A DNA stretch of 40,048 nucleotides from JAGMES01 sp023128035 (GCA_030627905.1 DAOVRZ010000046.1:1-40048), one strand, 5' to 3'; shown: positions 8,144 to 16,619, counted from the first letter of the stretch. Numbers and translations are program-made. The notes: generated by a model from the letters alone, not told the origin.

Positions 8144-8920
8144 TTAAGAAGTTTTTATACTCCCTTTGCCAAGATATGCTTCTATTACCTTCGGGTTAGT
8201 TTGAACCTCCTTAGGAGAGCCTTCACATATCTTTTCACCATAACTTATTACAGTGATTTCATCACAAATATTCATAATTAATTTCATATCATGCTCAATA
8301 ACGACGATTGTTAAATCATCACTATTTAATTTTCTAATCAAATCCATCAACTCAGTGGTTTCAGATGGATTCATACCAGCTGCTGGTTCATCTAAAAGTA
8401 ATAGACTAGGATTTAAAGCCAAAGCTCTAGCAATCTCCAATTTACGCTGAGTACCGTAAGGTAAGTTTGAAGCATATTCATATGCCAAATCTTCCATACC
8501 TACTTTACGTAATACCTCTAAACCTTTTTCAACAGCAAATTCTTCAGTTTTTTTATAAGTGGGAGTATGTAAAATTGCATCCATAAAATTTGTTTTTGTT
8601 CTACAATGGAAGCCAATTTTTACATTATCTAAAACTGTCATATACTTAAATAATTTGATGTTTTGAAATGTGCGAGCGATACCCATTGAAGCTATCTTTA
8701 CTGGAGATAAACCAGCGATAGATTGTCCGTTAAATAAAACATCTCCACTTGTTGGGATATAACTCCCACTTAAAACATTGAATAAAGTCGTTTTACCAGC
8801 ACCGTTTGGTCCAATGATTCCATAGATTAGGCCTTTTTTGACCTGAAAGCTAACATTTTCATTTGCTTTTAATCCACCAAAATATTTACATACATTTTTT
8901 GTTTCAAGTATTGGAACCAT
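8144..8920 (-). CDS. livG: Branched-chain-type amino-acid ABC transporter ATPase (LivG-like)
   Basis: 258 residues. Walker A GPNGAGKTTLF, the LivG hallmark ARTFQNIKLF at the Q loop, signature YGTQRKLEIARAL (degenerate relative to LSGGQ, as usual in LivG), Walker B LLLDEPAAGMNP, and IEHDMKLIM with the switch His. Start ATG after AGGAGGCGG, one base from the livM stop. It forms the second nucleotide-binding half with LivF. Confidence 0.93.
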   Translation of the reverse strand: MVPILETKNVCKYFGGLKANENVSFQVKKGLIYGIIGPNGAGKTTLFNVLSGSYIPTSGDVLFNGQSIAGLSPVKIASMGIARTFQNIKLFKYMTVLDNVKIGFHCRTKTNFMDAILHTPTYKKTEEFAVEKGLEVLRKVGMEDLAYEYASNLPYGTQRKLEIARALALNPSLLLLDEPAAGMNPSETTELMDLIRKLNSDDLTIVVIEHDMKLIMNICDEITVISYGEKICEGSPKEVQTNPKVIEAYLGKGSIKTS

Positions 8921-9919
8921 TTAGACCGCCTCCTTTGCACCAGTTTTATCTTGCTTTTTATCACTCTTCTTCTGTTCACTATATTTCTTTGATAGCATTC
9001 CACTACCAACAATTCCTTGAGGACGAATATACATTGTAAGTAGAATTGCAGCACCAAAAATTACTAATCTAAACTGAGCCATAGAGCGGAATATTTCTGG
9101 TAGAACTGTCAAGAAAGTAGCCCCTATAACAGGGCCTGCCAATGTGCCTTGACCTCCAACCAATACCATCGCTAACATCGAGAAACCTTCATCGAGAATA
9201 AAACTATCAGCACTGATGTAGCTTGCGAAGAAAGCATAAAATGCTCCAGCAACTCCTGCCCAAAAAGTTCCGTAAATCAAATTGAGTAACTTATATTTGA
9301 AAGTAGCAACCCCCATAGACCTTGCTGCAGTTTCATCTTCTCGAATAGCAATCCATGCCCGACCAATTCTAGAATTTAACACGCGATTTGTAGCAAAAAG
9401 CATTATAACAGCGATTGCTAAGATGATGTAATAAAAGTGAGTATTTGTAGTTAACCTAAATCCAAATAATGTCGGAAAAGGTATTCCAGGTATTCCCATT
9501 GGACCACGAGTTAATGAAGTCCAATTCAAAATAGTTAATCTTATAATCTCAGAAAAACCTAATGTTGTTATAGCCAAATAGATTCCTTTCAAACGAGCAG
9601 TAGGTACGCCCAAAAGACAACTAAATAACGAAGCCATTATACCACTTAAAGGTAACAACAGCCAAAAACTAATCCCGAAACGAGTTGCAAGAATACCTGC
9701 AGTATATGCTCCTACACAATAAAATCCAGCATGGCCGATATTAAATTGTCCAGAATAGCCGTTAATCACATTTAAACTACTAGCCAAAACTACATATAGT
9801 AAAACACTTACTGCAACCCGAATATAATAATCATTATTTAATAACTTGGGGAGTACGATCAATAACACCATCAATGCTATCAATAAAACTTTCTTATTTT
9901 CTGTGATAAACTTTCTCAT
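8921..9919 (-). CDS. livM: Branched-chain-type amino-acid ABC transporter permease (LivM-like)
   Basis: 332 residues with about eight to ten hydrophobic segments. The family signature NGYSGQFNIGHAGFYCVGAY lies near residue 50, and AIREDETAARSMGV is the cytoplasmic EAA-like coupling loop. A charged Lys-rich tail ends the protein. It forms the membrane channel with LivH. The gene is 3 bases after livH and abuts livG. Confidence 0.93.
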   Translation of the reverse strand: MRKFITENKKVLLIALMVLLIVLPKLLNNDYYIRVAVSVLLYVVLASSLNVINGYSGQFNIGHAGFYCVGAYTAGILATRFGISFWLLLPLSGIMASLFSCLLGVPTARLKGIYLAITTLGFSEIIRLTILNWTSLTRGPMGIPGIPFPTLFGFRLTTNTHFYYIILAIAVIMLFATNRVLNSRIGRAWIAIREDETAARSMGVATFKYKLLNLIYGTFWAGVAGAFYAFFASYISADSFILDEGFSMLAMVLVGGQGTLAGPVIGATFLTVLPEIFRSMAQFRLVIFGAAILLTMYIRPQGIVGSGMLSKKYSEQKKSDKKQDKTGAKEAV

Positions 9920-9922
9920 ATC

Positions 9923-10792
9923 TTATAGCTCCCCTTTCCGACCCATGATTCCTGAAGGCTTAATGATCAAAACAAGTATCAAAATGCCAAAGGAGATAAT
10001 ATCCCGATATCCTGAGGAGAGGAATGCAACTCCAAGATTCTCTAAAACACCAAGAAGTAATCCACCAATCGCTGCTCCAGGAATACTACCAAGTCCTCCA
10101 AATACAGCAGCAGTAAAGGCTTTCATTGATGCAGTTGCACCCATTATTGGATGAACTGAATTATAATATATTCCTAACAAAACTCCAGCAACTCCACCAA
10201 AAGCACACGCAATAGAGTTACCCAGTAAGATTGTCCGATTTACATTAATACCTAACAAAGCAGCAGCATCTTTATCCATAGAAACCGCGCGAATAGAAAT
10301 TCCCACTTTTGTTCTGTAAAAGAGTAACTGCAACCCCCATGAAAACAGAATAACGATACCAATAATCAAAATTTGAATATAACTAATTCTAATAGTACCA
10401 AAAGCAAAATATTTTGCGCCAAGTACATCTGGCATTAACTTTTGTTGTGTTCCAAAAACAATTTGAGCTAAACTTTTCAAAAGGATTGATAATCCAATAG
10501 TACAAATTAAAGCTATTTCTCTAGGTGATCTACGGAAAGGCTTATAACACATCTTTTCAATAACAATACCCATAACCCATGAAGCGGCGAAACCTGCAAA
10601 CAATGCGAATAAGAAATTACTCCATATAAAACAGTAAACAAAGTATCCCGCAAATGCTCCAATCATGATAACTTCACCTTGAACGAAGGAAACAAGTCCT
10701 ACAATACCAATAATCATCGCAGTTCCCATTGCCATCAAAGCATAAATCGAACCCTGCGCAATTCCATTAATGATCTGTTGAAGAAGAAACAT
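9923..10792 (-). CDS. livH: Branched-chain-type amino-acid ABC transporter permease (LivH-like)
   Basis: 289 residues. The start is set at ATG 10792 (MFLLQQIINGIAQGS) because GGAGGGG precedes it by 5 bases. The open frame extends upstream but that stretch has no ribosome site. Family motifs: NGIAQGSIYALMAMG at the N-terminus, IRAVSMDKDAAALLGIN as the coupling loop, and AFTAAVFGGLGSIPGA near the C-terminus. About eight membrane segments. Partner of LivM. Confidence 0.93.
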   Translation of the reverse strand: MFLLQQIINGIAQGSIYALMAMGTAMIIGIVGLVSFVQGEVIMIGAFAGYFVYCFIWSNFLFALFAGFAASWVMGIVIEKMCYKPFRRSPREIALICTIGLSILLKSLAQIVFGTQQKLMPDVLGAKYFAFGTIRISYIQILIIGIVILFSWGLQLLFYRTKVGISIRAVSMDKDAAALLGINVNRTILLGNSIACAFGGVAGVLLGIYYNSVHPIMGATASMKAFTAAVFGGLGSIPGAAIGGLLLGVLENLGVAFLSSGYRDIISFGILILVLIIKPSGIMGRKGEL

Positions 10793-10888
10793 ATTACCCC
10801 TCCATTTACTTTTTTTCTTAAGGGATGGGTCAATAAGGCTGCCCACCTTAAATTGACAGCCTAGTTAACTACTTATAAAAGTTTTATT

Positions 10889-12010
10889 TTAGTGAGTATA
10901 ATCCTTCTTGATAACCCATTCTCCATTTTCAACAACCATGATTTTATATTTACGTATTACGTCTCCATCTTTAGTAAAGGTAATGGAACCAGTAACTCCT
11001 TGAAAGTTCTCAGTTTGTGCAAGAGCGTCACGAATATCTTTGCGATCAAAACCAGCTTTTTCGATAGCTTCTGCCAGGATCATCATAGTATCGTAAGCAC
11101 ATGCAGCATGAAGGTTTGGATCTCTACCAGCTCTTTCTTTAAATTCTGTGATAAACTCTTGAACTTCTGGATTTGGGTCATTTAAAGCAAAGAAGGTGTT
11201 AGTAGCAAGACCTTCTACAGCTTCGCCACCTAAAGTAAGTAAATTATCAGAGAATACAGAACTTGGAGCGGACATTTTAACATCCCAACCCATCTTCTGG
11301 ATCTGACGAGCAACTAAAGAAGCTTCATTATACATTGCTGCAATATAGATACCATCTGGGTTTGTTTGACGCATCTTTGTCAAAATAGCGTTAAAGTCTC
11401 TTTCGCCTTCAAAGAAAGGTTGCACAGAAGTTACGTTCAAACCGAACTCTTTAGCAGCACTTACAAAACGATCTTTTGTAACAACTCCCCAGTCATTGTT
11501 AATATAGATAACAGCTACATTTTTCATTTCTAAAAAATCTTGAGCGATATACTTAACATTAAATGGACCTTCAGCATCCTGAGTACCAACAATACCAAAC
11601 ATATATGTTCCGGAAGGAGCATAAGCTGGATGTGAAGCTGTTGGAGAAAGTTGTACCATGCCATTACGCTCATAAATAGGTGCAGCAGCCAGACAACTAG
11701 TACTAGTGAAATCACCAATCTCAGCTACAATTTTCTTGTCCTGAACAAATCTTTGAGCAATAATTGCAGCTTCTCTTGGATCACCCTTGCTATCCATTAC
11801 TACAATCTCAATTTGACGACCATTGATTCCACCTGCTGCATTAATTTTATCAGCAGCCATCTGCACTGAATAACGGAAGTTTTCACCAAACTCAGCATAG
11901 TTACCTGTAATTGGTGCAGATAAACCAATCTTTACTACATCGGAACCTGCAAAAGCCACGCTACTTAAAAGCATCAGACCTACCATCACCAACATAAGTA
12001 ATTTTTTCAT
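10889..12010 (-). CDS. livK: Periplasmic amino-acid-type ABC substrate-binding protein (LivK-like)
   Basis: 373 residues from ATG 12010, chosen because AGGAGG precedes it and the protein then begins with a signal peptide, MKKLLMLVMVGLMLLSSVAFA-GSD. A longer frame upstream has no such features. There is no lipobox cysteine, so the mature protein is soluble and must be kept by an outer membrane. Fold class I binding protein: VKIGLSAPITGNYAEFG, AADKINAAGGINGRQIE and AEIGDFTSTSC are the classical ligand-site motifs. It defines the transporter's substrate, probably an amino acid or amino-acid-like heterocycle such as a thiazoline or thiazolidine carboxylate. That last part is inferred from the downstream enzymes. 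Confidence 0.92.
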   Translation of the reverse strand: MKKLLMLVMVGLMLLSSVAFAGSDVVKIGLSAPITGNYAEFGENFRYSVQMAADKINAAGGINGRQIEIVVMDSKGDPREAAIIAQRFVQDKKIVAEIGDFTSTSCLAAAPIYERNGMVQLSPTASHPAYAPSGTYMFGIVGTQDAEGPFNVKYIAQDFLEMKNVAVIYINNDWGVVTKDRFVSAAKEFGLNVTSVQPFFEGERDFNAILTKMRQTNPDGIYIAAMYNEASLVARQIQKMGWDVKMSAPSSVFSDNLLTLGGEAVEGLATNTFFALNDPNPEVQEFITEFKERAGRDPNLHAACAYDTMMILAEAIEKAGFDRKDIRDALAQTENFQGVTGSITFTKDGDVIRKYKIMVVENGEWVIKKDYTH

Positions 12011-12113
12011 CCTTAGTTCCTCCTTTATTTTTTTATAAACTAACCCTTTTTGGGGGATAAGTTTTTCAAGAAAGTTCTCCTCCAGAAAGTTCTTACAATT
12101 GTAAAGCTTATCT
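12011..12113 (-). promoter_or_regulatory. livK leader with palindrome, direct repeat and mini-ORF
   Basis: TTACAATTGTAA (12093-12104) is a perfect 12-base palindrome and a possible operator. On the minus strand AGAACTTTCT occurs twice, on either side of GGAGG. That GGAGG is well placed for a TTG start whose frame reads MKNLSPKKG and stops. Whether this tiny frame is translated is unknown. Confidence 0.35.
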
Positions 12114-12677
12114 CTAAAATATAGAGTTCGTATTCGGTACACCTACCCAGAAACCTCTGGCTATTTCATCAGTAGGGTTAACTAACTTGTGTGCATGATT
12201 TGCTGGATACAAAATTGAATCCCCTTTACAACAAACAAGTGGCTCTTTACCTTCAATATGAACCTCGATGATTCCTTCTAAAATATAACCAAATTCAATC
12301 CCATTATGAACTGTAAAATCCTGATTTGTCGAATTTGGAAAAAGAGTAATAAGTACAGGATCTATACAATCTTTTGTTTTGGGAAGAAGAAAACGTAAAA
12401 TCCTTTCATTTTCAGTTGCTACTTCAATCTGCTTTTCTCTTGGTAAATACAAAAAGTCATCACTATCGTCTTCTTCAAAAAGAGCTGCCATATGGATAGA
12501 AAAATAAGTACATAATTTGTCAAGAACTTTTAATGACGGTGCAGTTTTCCCATTCTCTAAAAGACTTAAAAATGATGCAGACAAATCTGTGGATGCAGCC
12601 AAATCACTTAAGCTCAAACCATATCTTAAACGCTCTTTGCGAATTTTCTTACCCACATATGTATAACGTTCTAACAT
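12114..12677 (-). CDS. XRE-family regulator with C-terminal cupin domain
   Basis: 187 residues from ATG 12677, chosen because AAGGGTGA lies 5 bases upstream; a GTG nine bases further up overlaps that site. The N-terminal helix-turn-helix (about residues 8-62) shows KKIRKERLRYGLSLSDLA and SFLSLLENGKTAPS. The C-terminal cupin (about 105-180) shows FGYILEGIIEVHIEG and KGDSILYPANHAHKL. This is the architecture of PuuR- or SutR-like regulators that sense small metabolites through the cupin. It is the first gene of the liv-dha-pts transcription unit, just behind a consensus promoter, and most likely controls that unit and itself. Confidence 0.9.
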   Translation of the reverse strand: MLERYTYVGKKIRKERLRYGLSLSDLAASTDLSASFLSLLENGKTAPSLKVLDKLCTYFSIHMAALFEEDDSDDFLYLPREKQIEVATENERILRFLLPKTKDCIDPVLITLFPNSTNQDFTVHNGIEFGYILEGIIEVHIEGKEPLVCCKGDSILYPANHAHKLVNPTDEIARGFWVGVPNTNSIF

Positions 12678-12799
12678 AAAGCTCACCCTTTCTGAAAATC
12701 TTTTCCGAATACTGCTCCAATTTTCACAACTGATGAAATATTCTAAAAATTTATAGTAGAAAAAATGTTTTGTTGTTGTTTTATGTTTTCTTAAGTATT

Positions 12800-12828
12800 A
12801 TTATAGTTTACTAATACTAAAATGTCAA
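12800..12828 (-). promoter_or_regulatory. Consensus sigma-A promoter of the XRE-liv-cyu-dha-pts operon
   Basis: On the minus strand TTGACA (12823-12828) and TATAAT (12800-12805) are both perfect and exactly 17 bases apart. Transcription should begin near 12793, about 115 bases before the XRE start. Such a strong core promoter implies the operon is held down by a repressor, most simply the XRE protein. Confidence 0.88.
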
Positions 12829-12952
12829 GCATAAATCTTTTGAAATATTAAAAATTTTTCTGTAATTTCAATCAATTTAGCTGAAATTCGATTTATTTGC
12901 TCGAAATATCTAAATATTTTATAATTTTTGTTAATTTGATATTGGAAATAAA

Positions 12953-13024
12953 TTTAACGACTTCAGAAGGAGATTATGAGACCAGCAATCGAGGAGGGAT
13001 GTCTCCTCCTGAGCTGTCGTTAAA
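12953..13024. other. Compact structured element between dhaL2 and the XRE promoter
   Basis: The 12678-13071 gap holds the promoter above and this element. TTTAACGAC (12953-12961) and GTCGTTAAA (13016-13024) are perfect outer arms. Inside, GAGGAG and CTCCTC can pair over a 6-base loop, or AGGAGA further left can pair with TCTCCT instead, so two folds compete. On the plus strand AAGGAG precedes an ATG whose frame reads MRPAIEEGCLLLSCR and stops at the right outer arm. On the minus strand the stem lies behind dhaL2 and is followed by few T, so it would be a weak terminator. I do not recognise an RNA family. Confidence 0.45.
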
Positions 13025-13071
13025 AAGTTATTCTCTCTGACCTTTACTAATATTTCATATAAATAAGAGAA

Positions 13072-13707
13072 TTATTTTGTACTAAAGTAATTTCTTATTG
13101 CTTTAGTAATCAACATAGCTACTGTTGCTCCTGGATCTTGTTTGCCTCGAGATTTATCACCATAACAATAAGCTTTTCCATGGTGGGATACCATCTCTAT
13201 TGTTGCTTCCAAACCCTCATTGGATGCTTTATAAGCATCTTCAAAAGCTACTTTAAAAGTTTTTTCCAAATAAGATGCTTCCTTTAACGCTTCAACTGCC
13301 GGAATAAGAGCATCTAGAATTGTTTTGTCTCCCTGTTTAGCTTTACCTCTATCTTTAATGCCCTGAATAGCAGCAAAACCCATATCAGAAATATCTTTTA
13401 GTTCAATCTCCTCTTTGCCAAATATAGCTTTTCCAGATCTCATAATAGCTGTTGCCATAAGAGTACCCATCGTTGAAGGTGAAGCATTGGTCATTGCCAT
13501 TCCTGCCTGAAAGAGAGCTTTTCCAATATCCTGACCTGCAAACTGATGTATACTTTCCTTCGATGCATCAAAACCCTTACACATAGTAAGACCTAAATCT
13601 CCATCACCCATAGCAGCGTCTAATTCAATCAAGTAATCTCTATTTTCATGTATTATATCATTGACAGAATCCATAATTTCTCTAACTTCGTTTATTGACA
13701 ATTTCAT
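13072..13707 (-). CDS. Second DhaL-like kinase subunit (divergent)
   Basis: 211 residues, DhaL fold. The metal-site aspartates are kept (LDAAMGDGDLGLTM, D30, D35, D37), but the following His of the usual GDGDHG is Leu38. The second motif is NASPSTMGTLMAT where true DhaL has a Gly-rich VGGASGPL-type loop. GKQDPGATVAM closes the site. These changes suggest another nucleotide mode, perhaps ATP used as a substrate instead of bound ADP, or another ketose. It is 5 bases after its DhaK partner with AAAGGAG before the ATG. No dhaM lies beside it; DhaM of the neighbouring operon could serve it. Confidence 0.85.
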   Translation of the reverse strand: MKLSINEVREIMDSVNDIIHENRDYLIELDAAMGDGDLGLTMCKGFDASKESIHQFAGQDIGKALFQAGMAMTNASPSTMGTLMATAIMRSGKAIFGKEEIELKDISDMGFAAIQGIKDRGKAKQGDKTILDALIPAVEALKEASYLEKTFKVAFEDAYKASNEGLEATIEMVSHHGKAYCYGDKSRGKQDPGATVAMLITKAIRNYFSTK

Positions 13708-13712
13708 GATAA

Positions 13713-14729
13713 TTACTCCTTTCTAAAATCTGGTTGAGAAAAGAAAGGTGAGTATGCTGGTGCATCAATGAATTTCTTTAACTCATCATCAAGTTTCATC
13801 AGTGAAACTGACATACCTGCCATTTCCATAGATGTAGCAAATTCTCCAACATAATTTCGATAAACTTTAATACCTTTTTCTTGTAAAATTTGATCTATTT
13901 TTCTGTACACAATATACAATTCTTCTTTTGGAGTTGCCCCAAGACCATTTACTAATACTGAAACTTCATCACCCTCACAATATGGACCATCTTCTAGTAT
14001 TGCTCCCATAAGAGTAATAGCAATTTCATCGGCACTTTCCAATTTGCCTCTATTGATTCCAGGTTCTCCATGGATACCCATACCAATCTCCATTTCGTCT
14101 TCACCTATCTGGAATGTTGATTTACCAACCATTGGAATTATACATGGAGACAAAGCCACTCCCATGGTTCTAGTAAAACTCAAAGCTTTTTCTGTAACAT
14201 TTACAACCTCATCTAATTCATAGCCATCTTCAGCAGCAGCACCAGCTATCTTATATGCATAAAAAAGTCCTGCAACTCCTCTCCGCTTTTCTTCACGTCC
14301 CTTTGGAGAAGATGCTACATCATCTGCTACTAAAACAGTCTTCACTTTAATTCCATCCATATCAGCAAATTCAGTGGCCATATCAAAGTTCAACACATCT
14401 CCACCATAATTACCATAGATATAAACTACACCTTTACCACCATCAATCTGTTTAGTCACATTATACATCTGCTGAGCGTTTGGAGAAGCAAATACATCAC
14501 CTACTGCAACTCCATCAATCAAACCTTTTCCCACATAACCTAAGAAAACAGGCAAATGTCCAGAACCACCACCAGTTGCTATAGCTACTTTGTCTTTAAC
14601 TGGAGAATCTGCTCTGACCAATTCACGACAATCCGTACTAACCATCTTAATGTCATCCGGATGTGCCTTTATAATTCCTTCAATCATTTCATCAACAAAG
14701 TTTTCAGGATTGTTCATAATTTTTTTCAT
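13713..14729 (-). CDS. Second DhaK-like subunit, probable ketose kinase (dihydroxyacetone or tetrulose type)
   Basis: 338 residues. Covalent-site and acid/base residues are kept: GGGSGHLPVFLGYVG (H58), YGNYGGDVLNF (D111), MGIHGEPG (H220). The canonical HEP is HLP here and AHAGYVG is VFLGYVG, a subfamily often linked to kinases for other short keto sugars such as erythrulose. That link is from memory and should be treated as a lead. Start ATG after AAAGGAGG. Head of a two-gene unit. The palindrome AAATATTCGTAATATTT at 14838-14854 lies about 110 bases upstream. Confidence 0.88.
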   Translation of the reverse strand: MKKIMNNPENFVDEMIEGIIKAHPDDIKMVSTDCRELVRADSPVKDKVAIATGGGSGHLPVFLGYVGKGLIDGVAVGDVFASPNAQQMYNVTKQIDGGKGVVYIYGNYGGDVLNFDMATEFADMDGIKVKTVLVADDVASSPKGREEKRRGVAGLFYAYKIAGAAAEDGYELDEVVNVTEKALSFTRTMGVALSPCIIPMVGKSTFQIGEDEMEIGMGIHGEPGINRGKLESADEIAITLMGAILEDGPYCEGDEVSVLVNGLGATPKEELYIVYRKIDQILQEKGIKVYRNYVGEFATSMEMAGMSVSLMKLDDELKKFIDAPAYSPFFSQPDFRKE

Positions 14730-14969
14730 TTTATAAAGCCTCCTTTTTTTTGTTACGCATACAGCGTCTTTATTTTTAAGTGATAGTTGTTTCTTATATT
14801 TAAGATTATAATTCTTCAGAAATTTCGATTATCCTCTAAATATTCGTAATATTTTTCAGTAATATTAATTGTTTAGTGTCGTTATTTATAACATTACTAA
14901 AGTTTGGTTGATGTTTTTAGATTATTTGTAAAACTTATCTAATTTATGATTTTTAGAACATGGTCTTTA
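14730..14969 (-). promoter_or_regulatory. Upstream region of the second dhaK-dhaL pair
   Basis: No gene is seen in 14730-15060. The region is very AT-rich. The 17-base near-palindrome AAATATTCGTAATATTT (14838-14854) could be an operator. I see no consensus promoter boxes that I would defend. Confidence 0.3.
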
Positions 14970-15034
14970 TAAAAACAAAAAAGATCATGTGATAAAAAAT
15001 GACAATGATTTTGCCATTCTTTATCACATGATCT
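14970..15034 (-). terminator. Terminator of the NUDIX-ABC exporter operon
   Basis: On the minus strand AGATCATGTGATAAA and its complement (14982-14996 and 15020-15034) form a perfect 15-bp stem, followed by TTTTTTG and further T-rich sequence. It begins about 25 bases after the permease stop. Confidence 0.92.
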
Positions 15035-15060
15035 ACTAAGAATAATTTCACAATATGCTT

Positions 15061-15759
15061 CTACTTAAACTGATGCCTAACACCTCTCTGAGTAAAGAAA
15101 TAAGCGATAACATTCCACACAACTAGAGTAAGTATTTCTTTCCATACCTGACCAAAACCTTCCCCTAATATACCAGATCGAACTGACTCTAATATTGATA
15201 TATTTGGTAAGTACTCAAAAATATTCTTCAAAAATTCAGGAACTATAGCCATGAAAACTGGTGAGAGTACAAAAAAGAGCATCATTGGTGAGATCATTGC
15301 ACTAGCACTTACCTGACTCTCAGTATAAAATCCGATTATAAGACCCAGTTGTATAAATAAAAGTGCTCCTAATATTACGACTAACCATACTAGAAATTGA
15401 TTACCAGTAATACCACCATTTGGAGCTAAAACTAGTAGAGAAACAAACATCACCATGATTAAACTAAATAAAATTTTTCCGATAACAATTTCATGATAAG
15501 TTGCCGGAGAAACCAATAAACTATCTAAAGTTTTCTTCTCTTTCTCTTCTGCCAGAGTAAATCCTGGAATCATAATTCCTACCATTGCAAGACCGTAAAG
15601 TACCCACATCGGAAGCATCACTTCCTTTGGAATATCCTGGATGAAACTATAAATAAATGCTATGAAAGGTGGGAGAATAATAATAGGGAGAATTGACATG
15701 TTTTTCATCAGATCCTTTAAATCTTTTTTGAGCAAAGAAAGTATCATATAAAATCTCAT
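15061..15759 (-). CDS. ABC-2 type exporter permease
   Basis: 232 residues with about six hydrophobic segments. FTLAEEKEKKTLDSLLVSP is the cytoplasmic signature of ABC-2 permeases of the NatB/YadH type. The start overlaps the ATPase stop by four bases, so the two are coupled. It forms an exporter with that ATPase. Substrate unknown; drug, sodium or lipid export are all possible by family. Confidence 0.87.
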   Translation of the reverse strand: MRFYMILSLLKKDLKDLMKNMSILPIIILPPFIAFIYSFIQDIPKEVMLPMWVLYGLAMVGIMIPGFTLAEEKEKKTLDSLLVSPATYHEIVIGKILFSLIMVMFVSLLVLAPNGGITGNQFLVWLVVILGALLFIQLGLIIGFYTESQVSASAMISPMMLFFVLSPVFMAIVPEFLKNIFEYLPNISILESVRSGILGEGFGQVWKEILTLVVWNVIAYFFTQRGVRHQFK

Positions 15760-16604
15760 AATATTCCCCCCCCTGTGAGTTCAATAAATACTTCTGCTAA
15801 AGTTGCTTCACGAGAATGAATTGTTAACACATTCTCATTTTTTAATAATTGACTAATCCGATCAGGAGTAGATTCTTCTTCCATAGTCAAACTTTCTTTT
15901 AATATCTCTTCGCCTTTTGTATATTCCACTTCAATCGTTCTTTGGCCATATTTTAACTTTAACTCATGAGGTTTTCCTTGCGCTACAATCTGTCCTTGAT
16001 TGATAAATATAATCCGATTACATAACTGATCTGCCTCTTCCATATAGTGAGTTGTTAATATAATAGTAGTTCCCATTTCATTTAATTTACGAATTTGATC
16101 ACGAATAATTTTAGATGAAGTCGGATCAAGACCGCTGGTAGGTTCATCTAAAAAGAGAATCTCAGGTTGATGCAAAATTGAACGAATAATAGTCATCCGC
16201 TGTTTTTGACCTTTGGATAACTTTTTCATCGGAGTTTTTCTTTTCTCGCTCAACTGAAAACTATCAATAAGCTCGTCCACCTTCTCTTTAGAAACCTGAT
16301 GTAAGTCTGCATAAAAATAAAGATTATCTTCAATAGATAGTCTCTCATAAAAATTAGGATCTTCAAAAACTATCCCTATCTTCTTATGTATAGCTTTGGC
16401 ATCAGTCGCCACATTCTTTCCGTTAATGAAAATCTCACCACTTGTAGGTTTCAATAGACCAATCATCATTCTAATGGTTGTTGTTTTTCCCGCACCATTA
16501 GAACCTAAAAAACCAAAAATTTCACCTTTTTCTACTGTAAAACTAACTCCTTTCACTGCTTCTACTTTGCCATAATGTTTTACTACATTCTGAACTTTAA
16601 TCAT
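15756..16604 (-). CDS. ABC-2 exporter ATP-binding protein
   Basis: 282 residues. Walker A GSNGAGKTTTIR, signature LSKGQKQRMTIIR, Walker B LFLDEPTSGLDP and the switch His in TTHYMEEAD. The C-terminal 60 residues form the extension typical of CcmA/NatA-like exporters (LAEVFIELTGG). It is 15 bases after the NUDIX gene and overlaps the permease. Confidence 0.93.
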   Translation of the reverse strand: MIKVQNVVKHYGKVEAVKGVSFTVEKGEIFGFLGSNGAGKTTTIRMMIGLLKPTSGEIFINGKNVATDAKAIHKKIGIVFEDPNFYERLSIEDNLYFYADLHQVSKEKVDELIDSFQLSEKRKTPMKKLSKGQKQRMTIIRSILHQPEILFLDEPTSGLDPTSSKIIRDQIRKLNEMGTTIILTTHYMEEADQLCNRIIFINQGQIVAQGKPHELKLKYGQRTIEVEYTKGEEILKESLTMEEESTPDRISQLLKNENVLTIHSREATLAEVFIELTGGGIL

Positions 16605-16619
16605 TAGTTAACCTCCATT

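Noticed and set aside
12953..13024. A known riboswitch class upstream of the XRE gene
   Set aside because: I compared by eye with the glycine, guanidine, THF, c-di-GMP and T-box patterns I remember and saw no match. It also lies upstream of the XRE promoter, so it is not in that leader.
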